From assembly GCA_947652735.1 (NCBI GenBank), contig CANTEG010000010.1, positions 1-64,000 of the forward strand: a stretch of DNA of 64,000 nt, written 5' to 3'. Shown here piece after piece: positions 50,998-59,545 of this stretch. Every line of letters starts with the position of its first letter. Positions within the stretch are counted from its first letter, which is position 1. The stretch comes from an uncultured Lachnospiraceae bacterium. Lineage in GTDB: Bacteria; Bacillota; Clostridia; Lachnospirales; Lachnospiraceae. The position numbers and the translations under genes were made by a program. The notes beneath the pieces were generated by a model that saw nothing but the letters and a program-made list of their open reading frames with translations, made no database searches and was not told the origin of the DNA.

Positions 50998-52242
50998 GTG
51001 AAAGACACAGGTTTAAAGGAAAAGCTGAAAAACAAAATAATGAGTAATGTGAATATGGCGGCAACCCTTACGGATAAGGATATCGGACAGGCAATCGACA
51101 AGTGCATACTTGAGGAAAGTACAAACACATATATTCCTTTAAAGGAGAAAGTGAGACTACGGGTAGAACTGTTTAATTCATTCAGAAGGCTGGATATCCT
51201 TACGGAGCTGCTTGAGGACGATGAGGTCAGCGAGATTATGGTGAATGGTGCTGACAACATATTTGTAGAGAAAAAAGGAAGGCTTATTAGGACAGACAGG
51301 CACTTTGAAAATGAGGAGAAGCTTCGAACGGTTATACAACAGATAGTTGCAGGCTGTAACAGGAGAATAAACGAGTCAAGTCCTATTGTTGATGCAAGAC
51401 TTTCGGATGGCTCAAGAGTGAATGTTGTTCAAAACCCAGTGTCACTGGGCGGACCTGTACTGACCATAAGAAAGTTTCCCCATAATGAAATTACGATGGA
51501 ACGCCTTGTTAAGATGGGTTCCATAGATAAAGGAGTCGCAGATATATTAAGCCTGATGGTTCGTGCAGGATATAACATATTTATTTCGGGCGGAACAGGT
51601 TCAGGCAAAACAACATTTTTAAATGCATTGTCTGATTTTATTCCCAAGGATGAAAGAATTGTGACGATAGAAGATTCCGCGGAGCTGCAAATTCAAGGTG
51701 TGGAAAATCTGGTACGTCTTGAGGCAAAGGGGGCCAATCTTGAGGGGGACAATGAGATTACAATAAGGAATTTGATTAAGGCAAGTCTTCGGATGCGGCC
51801 TGACAGAATAATTGTTGGGGAAGTGAGGGATGAGGCTGCTATAGATATGCTTGCGGCAATGGGGACAGGACATGACGGAAGCTTAAGTACAGGGCACGCA
51901 AATTCAGCAAAGGATATGATAAGCAGGCTGGAAACAATGGTTCTTATGGGCATGGATATACCGCTTACTGCCGTTCGGATGCAGATAGCTTCCGCGGTAG
52001 ATATTATTATCCATTTGGGGAGAATGAGGGATAAGACAAGACGGGTTATTTCTATAGAGGAGGTTTGTAAGGAAGTGGGTGACAATGTGAATTTAAATAA
52101 GCTGTTTGAATTTGTGGAGCTTCCTGAGGGCGGTGATATGGTTAAGGGAAGCCTGAAAAAGGTAAATGACATGATTAATCTTTCTAAGCTGAAAAGTTCA
52201 GGGCTGATGAAACGATACAAGGAGGTGTTGGGTGAAATATAA
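50998..52242 (+). CDS. tadA: TadA/CpaF secretion ATPase
   Basis: 414 residues from GTG 50998, 12 nt after AGGAGG; two out-of-frame ATGs lie between, so the start is not beyond doubt. The N-terminal helical domain is followed by the PilT/VirB11-type ATPase core: SGGTGSGKTTFLNAL (Walker A, about 197-210), TIEDSAELQIQ (Asp box), RMRPDRIIVGEVRDEAAIDML (Walker B) and GHDGSLSTGHANSA (His box). It powers assembly of the Flp pilus and, if it occurs here, retraction. The tadB start overlaps its last 11 bp. Confidence 0.94.
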   Translation: MKDTGLKEKLKNKIMSNVNMAATLTDKDIGQAIDKCILEESTNTYIPLKEKVRLRVELFNSFRRLDILTELLEDDEVSEIMVNGADNIFVEKKGRLIRTDRHFENEEKLRTVIQQIVAGCNRRINESSPIVDARLSDGSRVNVVQNPVSLGGPVLTIRKFPHNEITMERLVKMGSIDKGVADILSLMVRAGYNIFISGGTGSGKTTFLNALSDFIPKDERIVTIEDSAELQIQGVENLVRLEAKGANLEGDNEITIRNLIKASLRMRPDRIIVGEVRDEAAIDMLAAMGTGHDGSLSTGHANSAKDMISRLETMVLMGMDIPLTAVRMQIASAVDIIIHLGRMRDKTRRVISIEEVCKEVGDNVNLNKLFEFVELPEGGDMVKGSLKKVNDMINLSKLKSSGLMKRYKEVLGEI

Positions 52243-52969
52243 GCTTTATGCACCAAGTGTAGGCTGGTATGTAGGAGATGCAGTAAAGCTTTTTATCATA
52301 GGGATAGTATGCAGCTTTCTGTTTTATAACAGATGGTGGGGATTATTTATAACACTGCCATATCTGATATACCTGCATTGGAAAGACTTACATGCCTTTA
52401 AAAGTAACAGGAAAAGGATTTTGCGTGATGATTTTAAAGATGTGGTGGTGGGATTATCAGCCGCCTTATCTGCGGGGTATTCCATGGAAAATGCACTTGC
52501 TTATGTACTTGCTGAACTGACAAAATCAGGGGTGAAAAATTATATGAGGGAAGAACTTAAGCTTATGATGAATAAGGTTTCCTGTGGTGAGGGAATACAT
52601 GAGGCAATGAGAGAATTGGGAGAAAAAAGTGGGATACCGGAAATAAGTCAATTAGCGGGACTTTTGGCAATCGGAAAAAAGTATGGAGGAAACATTATTT
52701 ATATTTTCCGGCAGTTTTCTGCAAGCATGGCCGAAAAAAGCTCAACGGAGCTTGAGATTAATACCATGATTGCTTCTAAGAGACTGGAGGGAAGAATCAT
52801 GACGATTATGCCGTTCGCAATTATGTTGTATTTGCGGATTACGGAAGTGTCATATTCAAATGTTTTATATGACAGTCTGTTTGGACACATTTTTATGACA
52901 ATATGTCTTGGGGTGACAATCGGAATGACATTTGTAATCGATAAAATTACTGCAATAGAAGCATATTGA
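52232..52969 (+). CDS. tadB: TadB-type inner-membrane platform protein
   Basis: 245 residues from GTG 52232, behind AGGAGG inside the end of tadA. An N-terminal membrane pair (VGDAVKLFIIGIVCSFLFYN) is followed by a T2SSF domain with SAALSAGYSMENALAYVLAE and MNKVSCGEGIHEAM, and two C-terminal helices (IMTIMPFAIMLYLRI and FMTICLGVTIGMTFVI). It forms the membrane platform on which TadA acts. It is paired with the TadC-like protein 27 bp downstream. Length is normal for the family. Confidence 0.9.
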   Translation: MKYKLYAPSVGWYVGDAVKLFIIGIVCSFLFYNRWWGLFITLPYLIYLHWKDLHAFKSNRKRILRDDFKDVVVGLSAALSAGYSMENALAYVLAELTKSGVKNYMREELKLMMNKVSCGEGIHEAMRELGEKSGIPEISQLAGLLAIGKKYGGNIIYIFRQFSASMAEKSSTELEINTMIASKRLEGRIMTIMPFAIMLYLRITEVSYSNVLYDSLFGHIFMTICLGVTIGMTFVIDKITAIEAY

Positions 52970-52996
52970 ATTTATTAGGGTTATGGGAGGTTTCAT

Positions 52997-54304
52997 GTGA
53001 TTAAGATAAACATTTTAGTGCTTGTTTTGTATATACTTCTGGTTATTATAAGCAGGCACCATTTCAGTAAATATAAGGGAGGTGTAAGGACATCTGAATT
53101 TGTCAGGAAGCATTTTGCCTGTGCAGTTCCGATTACGAAAAAACGAATTATTTTATGTATGGTTGTTTTCTTCGTATTTAATCTTATATCGCTTACAGTT
53201 GCAATCATGGAAAGAAAGGAGAAAGACAACAGCAACATTGTATTGCGGGATGGTTATGGCGGACAGGTACGGGAATATGAAATAAATATGGATTATCAGG
53301 GTGATAAAACTAAGCTGAATTATGAGGTTTTGCCTTTAGAATATACGGCTTCCGAGTTTTATGAAAAAAGCGGGGAGCTGTTTCAGGAATATGAAAGAGA
53401 GCTTGTAGGTAATAACACGGATTTAATGCATATTTATGGTGACATCAATATTCCTGAGGAGCATCAAAAGGACTTCGAGCTTACATGGATGATAAGTGAA
53501 CCTGATATCGTAGCCTCAAGCGGGCAGGTGAATAGGAATGAGCTTGATGAAAAAAAGTATGTAACGCTCACCGCTGTACTTGAATATGGGGATTACTCAA
53601 ACATACATGAGTACACGCTTGGAATCGAACCGACAGGAGAAAGTGAAGCGCTTATAAGGGCAAAGAATGAGCTTGGCAATTTGGAAAAGGATAACCGTAA
53701 CCAAAGTGAGATACAAATTCCGAATGATATATTCGGGGTGAAGATATCATTACAACAAGAAACAAACAATACATCTGTTCAAATTTTCACGTTTGGTATT
53801 ATTTTTTGTATTATTTTTGCACTCGGTGAAGCCGTAAATGAACGAAAGAAAGCCAGTGATAGAAATAGGTTGCTGATGGATTTGTATCCTGAGCTTGTAA
53901 ACAGTTTATGGCTTTTTCTGAGTGCAGGATTAACGGTGAAATCGGGAATGTGTCAAATGATTAAAATGAATCAGGAAAAGAATGTTTTAGTTTTAGAGAT
54001 GGAGCATGCAATGAATCAAATTGACTCCGGCTTGGATGAATGTACGGCCTATGAGGAGTTAGGTCAAAGATTAGGACCGACAGCTTACAGAAGGCTTATG
54101 AATCAGATAAGCAGAAATATAAAAATAGGAACAAAGGATCTGCTTAAGCTTATGGAGAACGAAGTCGCTGTTTCTCTTGAAGTAAAGAAAGAAAATACCA
54201 AGAAAAAAGGAGAGGAAGCTTCAACGAAGCTTTTAATCCCAATGGTTGTAATGCTTCTTGTCGTGATGCTCATAATAGTTACTCCGGTTGTGGTGAGCCT
54301 ATAA
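52997..54304 (+). CDS. tadC: TadC-type platform protein with a large extracytoplasmic insert
   Basis: 435 residues from GTG 52997, behind GGGAGG. Helices: 3-17, about 50-70, 253-273 and the last 20 residues (LLIPMVVMLLVVMLIIVTPV). Between the second and third helix about 180 residues form a soluble beta-type domain (EYEINMDYQGDKTKLNYEVL through LGNLEKDNRNQSE). Only the C-terminal ~160 residues resemble TadC/T2SSF (LYPELVNSLWLFLSAGLTVK, YRRLMNQISRNIKIGTKDL). Typical TadC proteins are ~300 residues and lack this insert. By helix count the insert should face outside. It might contact the pilus base or wall, which is speculation. Confidence 0.8.
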   Translation: MIKINILVLVLYILLVIISRHHFSKYKGGVRTSEFVRKHFACAVPITKKRIILCMVVFFVFNLISLTVAIMERKEKDNSNIVLRDGYGGQVREYEINMDYQGDKTKLNYEVLPLEYTASEFYEKSGELFQEYERELVGNNTDLMHIYGDINIPEEHQKDFELTWMISEPDIVASSGQVNRNELDEKKYVTLTAVLEYGDYSNIHEYTLGIEPTGESEALIRAKNELGNLEKDNRNQSEIQIPNDIFGVKISLQQETNNTSVQIFTFGIIFCIIFALGEAVNERKKASDRNRLLMDLYPELVNSLWLFLSAGLTVKSGMCQMIKMNQEKNVLVLEMEHAMNQIDSGLDECTAYEELGQRLGPTAYRRLMNQISRNIKIGTKDLLKLMENEVAVSLEVKKENTKKKGEEASTKLLIPMVVMLLVVMLIIVTPVVVSL

Positions 54305-54346
54305 CTGAAAATAAGGTTGGTGTTCAAACTGAAGGAGGTATACATT

Positions 54347-54514
54347 ATGATAAAAAGGTTTATGGTGGACGAAGATGGTATGGGTGTTGTGGAAGTTATT
54401 TTAATTATGGTAGTTCTGATTGCTATGGTAGCAATATTCCAAAAACAGATAAAGGCATTGGTCATGAATATATGGAAATCTATCAATTCAGATGCCGGTG
54501 ATATTTATTCATAA
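54347..54514 (+). CDS. flp: Flp-type prepilin (type IVb pilin)
   Basis: 55 residues from ATG 54347, 6 nt after AAGGAGGT. MIKRFMVDEDG is the charged leader and MGVVEVILIMVVLIAMVAIF is the hydrophobic helix. Cleavage after Gly11 places Glu at position +5, the hallmark of type IV prepilins. A short tail of 24 residues follows (KQIKALVMNIWKSINS...). The mature pilin of ~44 residues is normal for Flp. It is in the middle of the operon, after the platform genes and before a 160-bp non-coding gap. It is the probable main subunit. Confidence 0.9.
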   Translation: MIKRFMVDEDGMGVVEVILIMVVLIAMVAIFQKQIKALVMNIWKSINSDAGDIYS

Positions 54515-54674
54515 ATACCTTATAAAATTCACAACATGCAGTGTGAGAAAGAAAGTAGGGTTTAATAGGAAGATGTGTTTCTTATTGGAACGCTTTCGTC
54601 CATGTTAGCGAATATCTGAACGGTTACGTTAAGGACGTTTTCGTTTGGACTTATGAACAAGAAAGGAGGAGAAC
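54515..54674 (+). other. 160-bp gap after the pilin gene, with internal complementarity
   Basis: No ORF. AACGCTTTCGTCC (about 54599-54611) is partly complementary to GGACGTTTTCGTT (about 54637-54649), and AACGGTTACGTT forms a small inner hairpin. No T tract, so not a simple terminator. It may set the drop in expression after the pilin gene. Confidence 0.35.
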
Positions 54675-56192
54675 ATGAAAAATAGTGGACAGATAACAGT
54701 GTTTTTATGTCTGATTATGAGTGGAATGCTTTTGATTGCAACGACTGTAATAGGAATCATTAATCGGATGTCAGCAAAAGAAAAGGCTGTAATTGCGGCA
54801 AAAGGCGTTATATCAGATGTAAAGGCTGAATACAACACTTACATATTTGAACATTATCATGTTCTCCTTTTTGATAAAACATCGGGAGGACTTGGAGAAG
54901 CAGATATTGAACATAAGCTTGAAGAAAACATATCAGAGAAATTGGGCATAAATTTTAACGTAGGGCAGGCAGTTGTCAGCGATTATACATATATATGGCA
55001 AGATGAATGTGTAGAGCTGAAAAAGCAGATTAAGGATTATACGAAATATGCCATAGTAAAAAATGAAGCGGAAAAGCTTATGGAAAAAATAGGGGTAGGA
55101 GGTGATACGTTGTCAGATGAACTTGCTTCTGAGGTGGAAAATCAGGACAAAGAGCAACGAAAGGCAGAAGAAGATATAAAGGATAAAAAACAAACAGAAG
55201 CAGGCAGTGAAAAGAATAATAATCAAAAGGAAATAAGCAACAAAGACAATGACGGGCAAAAGGAAGAAGCTTCGTCTGAGCAGGACGAAAGAGCTGCGTA
55301 TAAGAGTGGTGGAAACACTGACGACCCAAGAAACTTTACCAAGTCATTAAATGCATCTGGACTGCTTATGCTCGTACTTCCTGAGGATTTTGAGATAAGC
55401 ACTGCTGAAATTAACCAGAATGAATGTATATCAATAAAGCTAAAAGGTGCTTTGTGGAATGTAGTAAACACAAATATGCGGTTTGATAGTTGCAGCGATA
55501 TGCTAAAAGATATGAAAACAGAGGAGGGATGGAAGAACGGTTTGCTCACGTCAGCCTGTGGATTATCATACAGCTTAGAGGTTTTTAACCGTGCCACAAA
55601 TACAGATATAAATGACAGCTCTGTTTTAAACTATGAGCTCGAATATCTTGTGAATGGTAAAAATACTGACGAGAAAAACCTGAAAAAAATAGTGGAACGA
55701 ATCATACTTTTGCGGTTCCCGCAAAATTATATGTACCTTATGTCTGACGCGGCAAGAATGAAAAAGGTGATGAAAATTGCAAGGACACTTGCAATTAAAA
55801 CCAAGATACCTGCTACGGTCTATAAGGTATTAATAGCGGGCTGCTGGTCATATGTGGAGGGAATTGCAGATGTAAGGATTTTGATGCATGGCGGGGAAAT
55901 ACCATTCGTGAAAAGTAATGAAAGCTGGATAACGGATTTAAACAATCTGGGAGAAAGCATATTTGAGGGACAAAGCTGTGAGGAGGGAACCTGCTATGAG
56001 GACTACATAATGATGCTCCTTGCCATAAACATGGATAGGACATACTTGAGGATGCTTGACCTTATGGATGTAAATGCAAGTATTGAGGATGAAAGGTTTG
56101 ATATTGTAAATGGTGCAACTGATTTAATGATTGATTTTAGAGTCACATATCAGGATAAGCAATACGATATCAGACAGCAGGGAGGATATTAA
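54675..56192 (+). CDS. DUF5702-type protein of Tad loci
   Basis: 505 residues. The N-terminus NSGQITVFLCLIMSGMLLIATTVIGIINR is a short charged start and membrane helix, as in TadG-like/DUF5702 proteins of Clostridia. A low-complexity acidic linker (about 155-220, KDKKQTEAGSEKNNNQKEIS) splits the protein. The C-terminal part (LNYELEYLVNGKNTDEKNLK onward) is a soluble domain conserved in such loci. It is probably exposed outside the membrane and part of pilus assembly. The exact role is unknown. AAAGGAGG precedes the ATG. Confidence 0.75.
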   Translation: MKNSGQITVFLCLIMSGMLLIATTVIGIINRMSAKEKAVIAAKGVISDVKAEYNTYIFEHYHVLLFDKTSGGLGEADIEHKLEENISEKLGINFNVGQAVVSDYTYIWQDECVELKKQIKDYTKYAIVKNEAEKLMEKIGVGGDTLSDELASEVENQDKEQRKAEEDIKDKKQTEAGSEKNNNQKEISNKDNDGQKEEASSEQDERAAYKSGGNTDDPRNFTKSLNASGLLMLVLPEDFEISTAEINQNECISIKLKGALWNVVNTNMRFDSCSDMLKDMKTEEGWKNGLLTSACGLSYSLEVFNRATNTDINDSSVLNYELEYLVNGKNTDEKNLKKIVERIILLRFPQNYMYLMSDAARMKKVMKIARTLAIKTKIPATVYKVLIAGCWSYVEGIADVRILMHGGEIPFVKSNESWITDLNNLGESIFEGQSCEEGTCYEDYIMMLLAINMDRTYLRMLDLMDVNASIEDERFDIVNGATDLMIDFRVTYQDKQYDIRQQGGY

Positions 56193-56206
56193 TGTTCTTT
56201 GTCCCG

Positions 56207-56273
56207 ACGTCTTCTGTCCTGCCATCTTAAAAAAATCCTCTCCGGGTGCAAACTATACTGAGGGCAGAGACGT
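56207..56273 (+). other. Stem-loop in the gap before the first TadE-like gene
   Basis: GGCAGAGACGT (56263-56273) pairs with ACGTCT (56207-56212) and CTGCC (56219-56223), with a 6-nt bulge on the left arm. No T tract. It may stabilise mRNA or gate the AGGAG ribosome site just after it. Confidence 0.45.
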
Positions 56274-56297
56274 TAGGAGAAAGGACATTAAAAATAT

Positions 56298-57038
56298 ATG
56301 GTTTTACAAAAAAATAATAAAGGAAGCACTGTTGTTGAAACAACGCTTATATTGCCGATTTTTCTGTTTGCAATGCTTGCACTGTATGGATTTTGTCAGT
56401 GTAAAATGGCGGAAAATATTATATATGAGGCGGCGTCGGAAACGGCGGGATATTTGGCGGAATATGCCTATATTGGTGACGGAAATGGACTTATTGCAGA
56501 GCATAAATTTAGACAGTATATGGATAATGAGAAGCTTGTTGAAAAATACGTGGAGGGCGGAGTGTCGGGAGTGGACTTTTTCGGTTCTGTTTATTTGGAC
56601 GAGAAGGATAATGTGGTTCTTAACGTAAGCTATAAACTGAATATAAAAGTCCCACTTTTCGAAAAGCTGTCGGGGAAGAAAAATTATACGATTACCCGTA
56701 GAGCTTACACAGGTTATAAAAATAACATAGATGAACGCTCCTATGAGGATGAGATATATGTATATATTACGGAAAACAGGGATGTATACCATCTGAGCAG
56801 AAGCTGTACACACCTGTTATTGTCTGTCTCAAGTGTCAACAGGGAAGTTGCGGATAAGAAAGGATTAAGCCCCTGCGGTCTTTGTGGTCAGAATTACGGC
56901 AAGTTTGTTTACATAACGTTGACGGGAAGGGCATATCATTCAGACAAAACCTGTAGCGGATTAAAAAGAACGGTTTATAAGGTCAGCTTGAGTAAGGCAG
57001 GTGAATTACCGCCATGTATAAGATGTGGAGGAAGATAA
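56298..57038 (+). CDS. TadE-like pseudopilin with two C-terminal His/Cys modules
   Basis: 246 residues. MVLQKNNKG then STVVETTLILPIFLFAML: cleavage after Gly9 puts Glu at +5, a pseudopilin leader. The middle is a soluble domain (VYLDEKDNVVLNVSYKLNIK). The C-terminus holds two copies of one module, at about 153-197 (His165, Cys170, Cys193, Cys196) and 203-243 (His214, Cys219, Cys240, Cys243). Both follow Y-H-x4-C-x20-22-PC-x2-C. This pattern is like Ada-type zinc modules found at the ends of some nucleases and surface proteins. So the pilus tip may bind metal, which is inference. AGGAGAAAGG is upstream. Confidence 0.82.
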   Translation: MVLQKNNKGSTVVETTLILPIFLFAMLALYGFCQCKMAENIIYEAASETAGYLAEYAYIGDGNGLIAEHKFRQYMDNEKLVEKYVEGGVSGVDFFGSVYLDEKDNVVLNVSYKLNIKVPLFEKLSGKKNYTITRRAYTGYKNNIDERSYEDEIYVYITENRDVYHLSRSCTHLLLSVSSVNREVADKKGLSPCGLCGQNYGKFVYITLTGRAYHSDKTCSGLKRTVYKVSLSKAGELPPCIRCGGR

Positions 57039-57119
57039 GGATATTATATAACGGATAACAGGGAAAGAGGAGCCTGGCATATCTCTATGATGTTGATATA
57101 AAAGAGGAGATAAAATTAA

Positions 57120-57569
57120 ATGAACAATAAACGAAGCAAATGGGATAATAAAAGAAGGAATAACAGAAAAATTGACAGCAAAATTAGCAGAAAAAATAAG
57201 AAAACGAATAATAGGGATAACAGAGGAAGTACGACTGTCGAACTGTGTTTTGTTATGCCCATTGTACTTGGTGTTATTGTCTTATGTATATCACTTTTGG
57301 TAAATACAATTATTGATATTAAGGCGCAGGAGATGGCATACAGTTCAATTTATACATACGCCATAAATACTGACAGCAAGGATGCAGTAAATTTCAATTA
57401 TCAGAAGATAAAAATTAAAAATGAAAAAGGACTGGTCAAGGCACAGCCAAGCGGTATTAGGGGGATATTAAAGTACAGAAACCCAATTGTGTTATATTGT
57501 ACAGAATATGATAAATGTACGGAACGGCTAAGGAGGTGGCAGGCGTATGGAGATATATTTCAGGAGTAG
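57120..57569 (+). CDS. Second TadE-like pseudopilin
   Basis: 149 residues. A very basic N-tail of 36 residues (NNKRSKWDNKRRNNRKIDSK...) ends with RDNRG, then STTVELCFVMPIVLGVIVLC. Cleavage after Gly36 places Glu at +5. A short outer domain of about 85 residues follows. The 36-residue leader is long for the family; an internal start would have to be non-ATG. AGAGGAG precedes the ATG at 57120. The next gene starts 23 bp before its stop, so translation is coupled. Confidence 0.8.
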   Translation: MNNKRSKWDNKRRNNRKIDSKISRKNKKTNNRDNRGSTTVELCFVMPIVLGVIVLCISLLVNTIIDIKAQEMAYSSIYTYAINTDSKDAVNFNYQKIKIKNEKGLVKAQPSGIRGILKYRNPIVLYCTEYDKCTERLRRWQAYGDIFQE

Positions 57570-58455
57570 TGATTTGGACAATTATGTTGATATCAGAATT
57601 GGAAATCAAAAGGAGCTTCAGGCATCGGCATCAGGGTATAAGGTGCCTATGATTGAAGAAAATCATATACCATATATGCTGAAACCGTCAAGCAGGGAAA
57701 TTGATGGTGAAATATGGCTTAGATATCATACAGGTACATCATACATTTTAGAACGGGTGCTTTATAAGATGAGGCTTGATGGTGCTATGCTGCGGCTTAT
57801 CTTTTCACAGATATGTGAGTGTATGGCAAGTCTTGAAAAATATCTTTTAGATGCAGAGGACCTTGTATTGGAACCGCAGTATATTTTGTACAGGGCAGAC
57901 GTAAGGAACATAGGCCTTATATACGTTCCGGGATATAATAGGGATATCAGGGTACAGATACGGGTGTTGCTGGAAGCCCTTATGAAAAGATTTGACCACA
58001 GGGACAGACAGGGACTTATTTACATGTATGGACTTTATGACATGATTTGCAGCGATGCAGCGGCACTTGGGCAGTTTAGGGGGCGGGTGTTGGAGGAAAT
58101 AAAAGAGGATGAGGGTATAGTAACAGACAAAAAAGCACAATATAAGGAGGAACCCAAAATTACGGGACTTGTCCCCCTGACAAATGGTGCACTTGAGTTA
58201 ATGGAACTTGATAAGTACAGTGACACAATTGTCATAGGCCGCGGGAAACGGGAATCAGACTACAGACTGCCGACGAATCAAATAAGCCGTATTCATGCGT
58301 GTATATATAAACAGGGAAATGAAATAATAATTAAAGATGCAGATTCTACCAATGGAACATTTTTAAACTACGAACGGTTAGGTCCCGGAGAGGGACGAAT
58401 ATTACGACAGGGAGATGTAGTATCATTTGCGAATGAGGAATTCTTCGTTAAATAG
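57547..58455 (+). CDS. FHA-domain protein with N-terminal DUF6382-like domain
   Basis: 302 residues. Residues 1-190 match the DUF6382-type domain of Clostridia (MEIYFRSSDLDNYVDIRIGN, IPYMLKPSSREIDGEIWLRY). The C-terminal ~85 residues are an FHA phosphothreonine-binding domain: VIGRGKRESDYRL, QISRIHACIYK and DADSTNGTFLN contain the conserved Gly-Arg, Ser-x2-His and Asn-Gly. It is cytoplasmic. It probably links the pilus operon to Ser/Thr protein kinase signalling, though no such kinase is in the window. It overlaps the second TadE-like gene by 23 bp and ends the operon. Confidence 0.87.
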   Translation: MEIYFRSSDLDNYVDIRIGNQKELQASASGYKVPMIEENHIPYMLKPSSREIDGEIWLRYHTGTSYILERVLYKMRLDGAMLRLIFSQICECMASLEKYLLDAEDLVLEPQYILYRADVRNIGLIYVPGYNRDIRVQIRVLLEALMKRFDHRDRQGLIYMYGLYDMICSDAAALGQFRGRVLEEIKEDEGIVTDKKAQYKEEPKITGLVPLTNGALELMELDKYSDTIVIGRGKRESDYRLPTNQISRIHACIYKQGNEIIIKDADSTNGTFLNYERLGPGEGRILRQGDVVSFANEEFFVK

Positions 58456-58481
58456 CCTTTACTAAAAAGGCTATTTTTGTT
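58451..58481 (+). terminator. Terminator of the tad operon
   Basis: AATAGCCTTT (58451-58460) and AAAGGCTATT (58466-58475) form a perfect 10-bp stem with a 5-nt loop, followed by TTTTGTTAT. The stem overlaps the last codons of the FHA gene. Confidence 0.85.
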
Positions 58482-58521
58482 ATATTAAAATATATGCGAT
58501 TAATTTTAAGAGGTGGAAAAA

Positions 58522-59523
58522 GTGAAGGTTAATGTATATTACGGTGGCAGAGGGCTGCTTGAGGATCCGACATTGTTTGTTTTGGACAAGGTGATACAGG
58601 TACTTGAGGAGCTTCGTGTTGAAGTAAACAGATATAATATGTACGAGGATAAAAGTGGAATTGCTACACTGCCAAATACACTGAAGGAGTGCGACGGAGT
58701 TATACTTGCAGTCAGTCTTGAGTGGTTTGGTATAGGCGGATATATGCAACAGTTTCTTGATATGTGTTGGCTTTACGGTGATAAGGAAAAAATTTCCACT
58801 TTATATATGCTTCCAATTGTTATTGCTACGGCATACGGTGAACAGGATGCAGAGATGTCACTCCGCAAGGCATGGGATGTGCTTGGCGGTATTTCCATGA
58901 ACGGTCTTGCTTCTTATGTGGACAGTCATGAGGTCTTTGAACGTAATCCTGATTACCTTGCTATTATTGAAAAGACAGCAGAAAATCTTTACAGAAATAT
59001 TAACAAGAAGTCGGTGAAGCTTCCGACAAGTAATATTGCAGTAAAGAACAATATTATAAAAACGCACAACATTAAGCTTACACCTCAGGAAAGCGAGCAG
59101 CTTTCCAAGTTTGTTGCAGATGACGGCTACGTCAAAAAGCAAAAAGAAGATATTGAGGAACTGTCAGCAATGTTTAAGCAGATGCTTGGCGGTGAGGAGC
59201 CGCAGGAAAGAGTGTACGATGACGATTTTATAGAAGCACTATATACCCATTATCATCCTGAAAAGGATTTTGTTGCAAAATACGTTATCATTATTGCTGA
59301 TTTAGGCAAAAATCTTATTATTGATGTTGGAAATGAACTTTACTGTGAATATGGGGAAATGCAGGATTCTGACGTAAAGATGAAGTTAAACAGTACCCTT
59401 ATGAAGAAAATCATAGGCGGAAAGCTTACGTTCCAAAAGGGATTTATGTCAGGTGAAATTACTGCAAAGGGTAACTTTAAAACACTTAGAATGTTAGACC
59501 AGATATTCAAATTTGAAAAATAG
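58522..59523 (+). CDS. Flavodoxin-like N-terminus with SCP2-like C-terminus
   Basis: 333 residues from GTG 58522, behind AGAGGTGG; GTG 58513 is in frame but overlaps the ribosome site. Residues 1-160 resemble a flavodoxin or NADPH-dependent FMN reductase fold: VNVYYGGRGLLEDPTLFVLD, then CDGVILAVSLEWFGIGGYMQ and IVIATAYGEQDAEM. Residues 225-333 resemble an SCP2 lipid-binding fold (IIADLGKNLIIDVGNELYCE, LMKKIIGGKLTFQKGFMSGE). A charged helix links them. Redox or lipid activity is inferred only. It sits between the tad terminator and dnaX, with 22 bp to dnaX. Confidence 0.65.
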   Translation: MKVNVYYGGRGLLEDPTLFVLDKVIQVLEELRVEVNRYNMYEDKSGIATLPNTLKECDGVILAVSLEWFGIGGYMQQFLDMCWLYGDKEKISTLYMLPIVIATAYGEQDAEMSLRKAWDVLGGISMNGLASYVDSHEVFERNPDYLAIIEKTAENLYRNINKKSVKLPTSNIAVKNNIIKTHNIKLTPQESEQLSKFVADDGYVKKQKEDIEELSAMFKQMLGGEEPQERVYDDDFIEALYTHYHPEKDFVAKYVIIIADLGKNLIIDVGNELYCEYGEMQDSDVKMKLNSTLMKKIIGGKLTFQKGFMSGEITAKGNFKTLRMLDQIFKFEK

Positions 59524-59545
59524 ATGTTGAGGATGGAGTTGCCAT

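Noticed and set aside
51693-52256. 187-codon minus-strand frame opposite tadA
   Set aside because: It lies entirely opposite Walker B and His-box codons of TadA and has shadow-like composition rich in Ser, Ile and Arg.
56131-56628. 165-codon plus-strand frame between DUF5702 and TadE-like genes
   Set aside because: It crosses a non-coding stem-loop and then runs out of phase through the TadE-like gene, with an Arg/Cys/Trp-rich shadow composition.
56304-56813. 169-codon minus-strand frame
   Set aside because: It is opposite the pseudopilin with the Cys modules and has no ribosome site.
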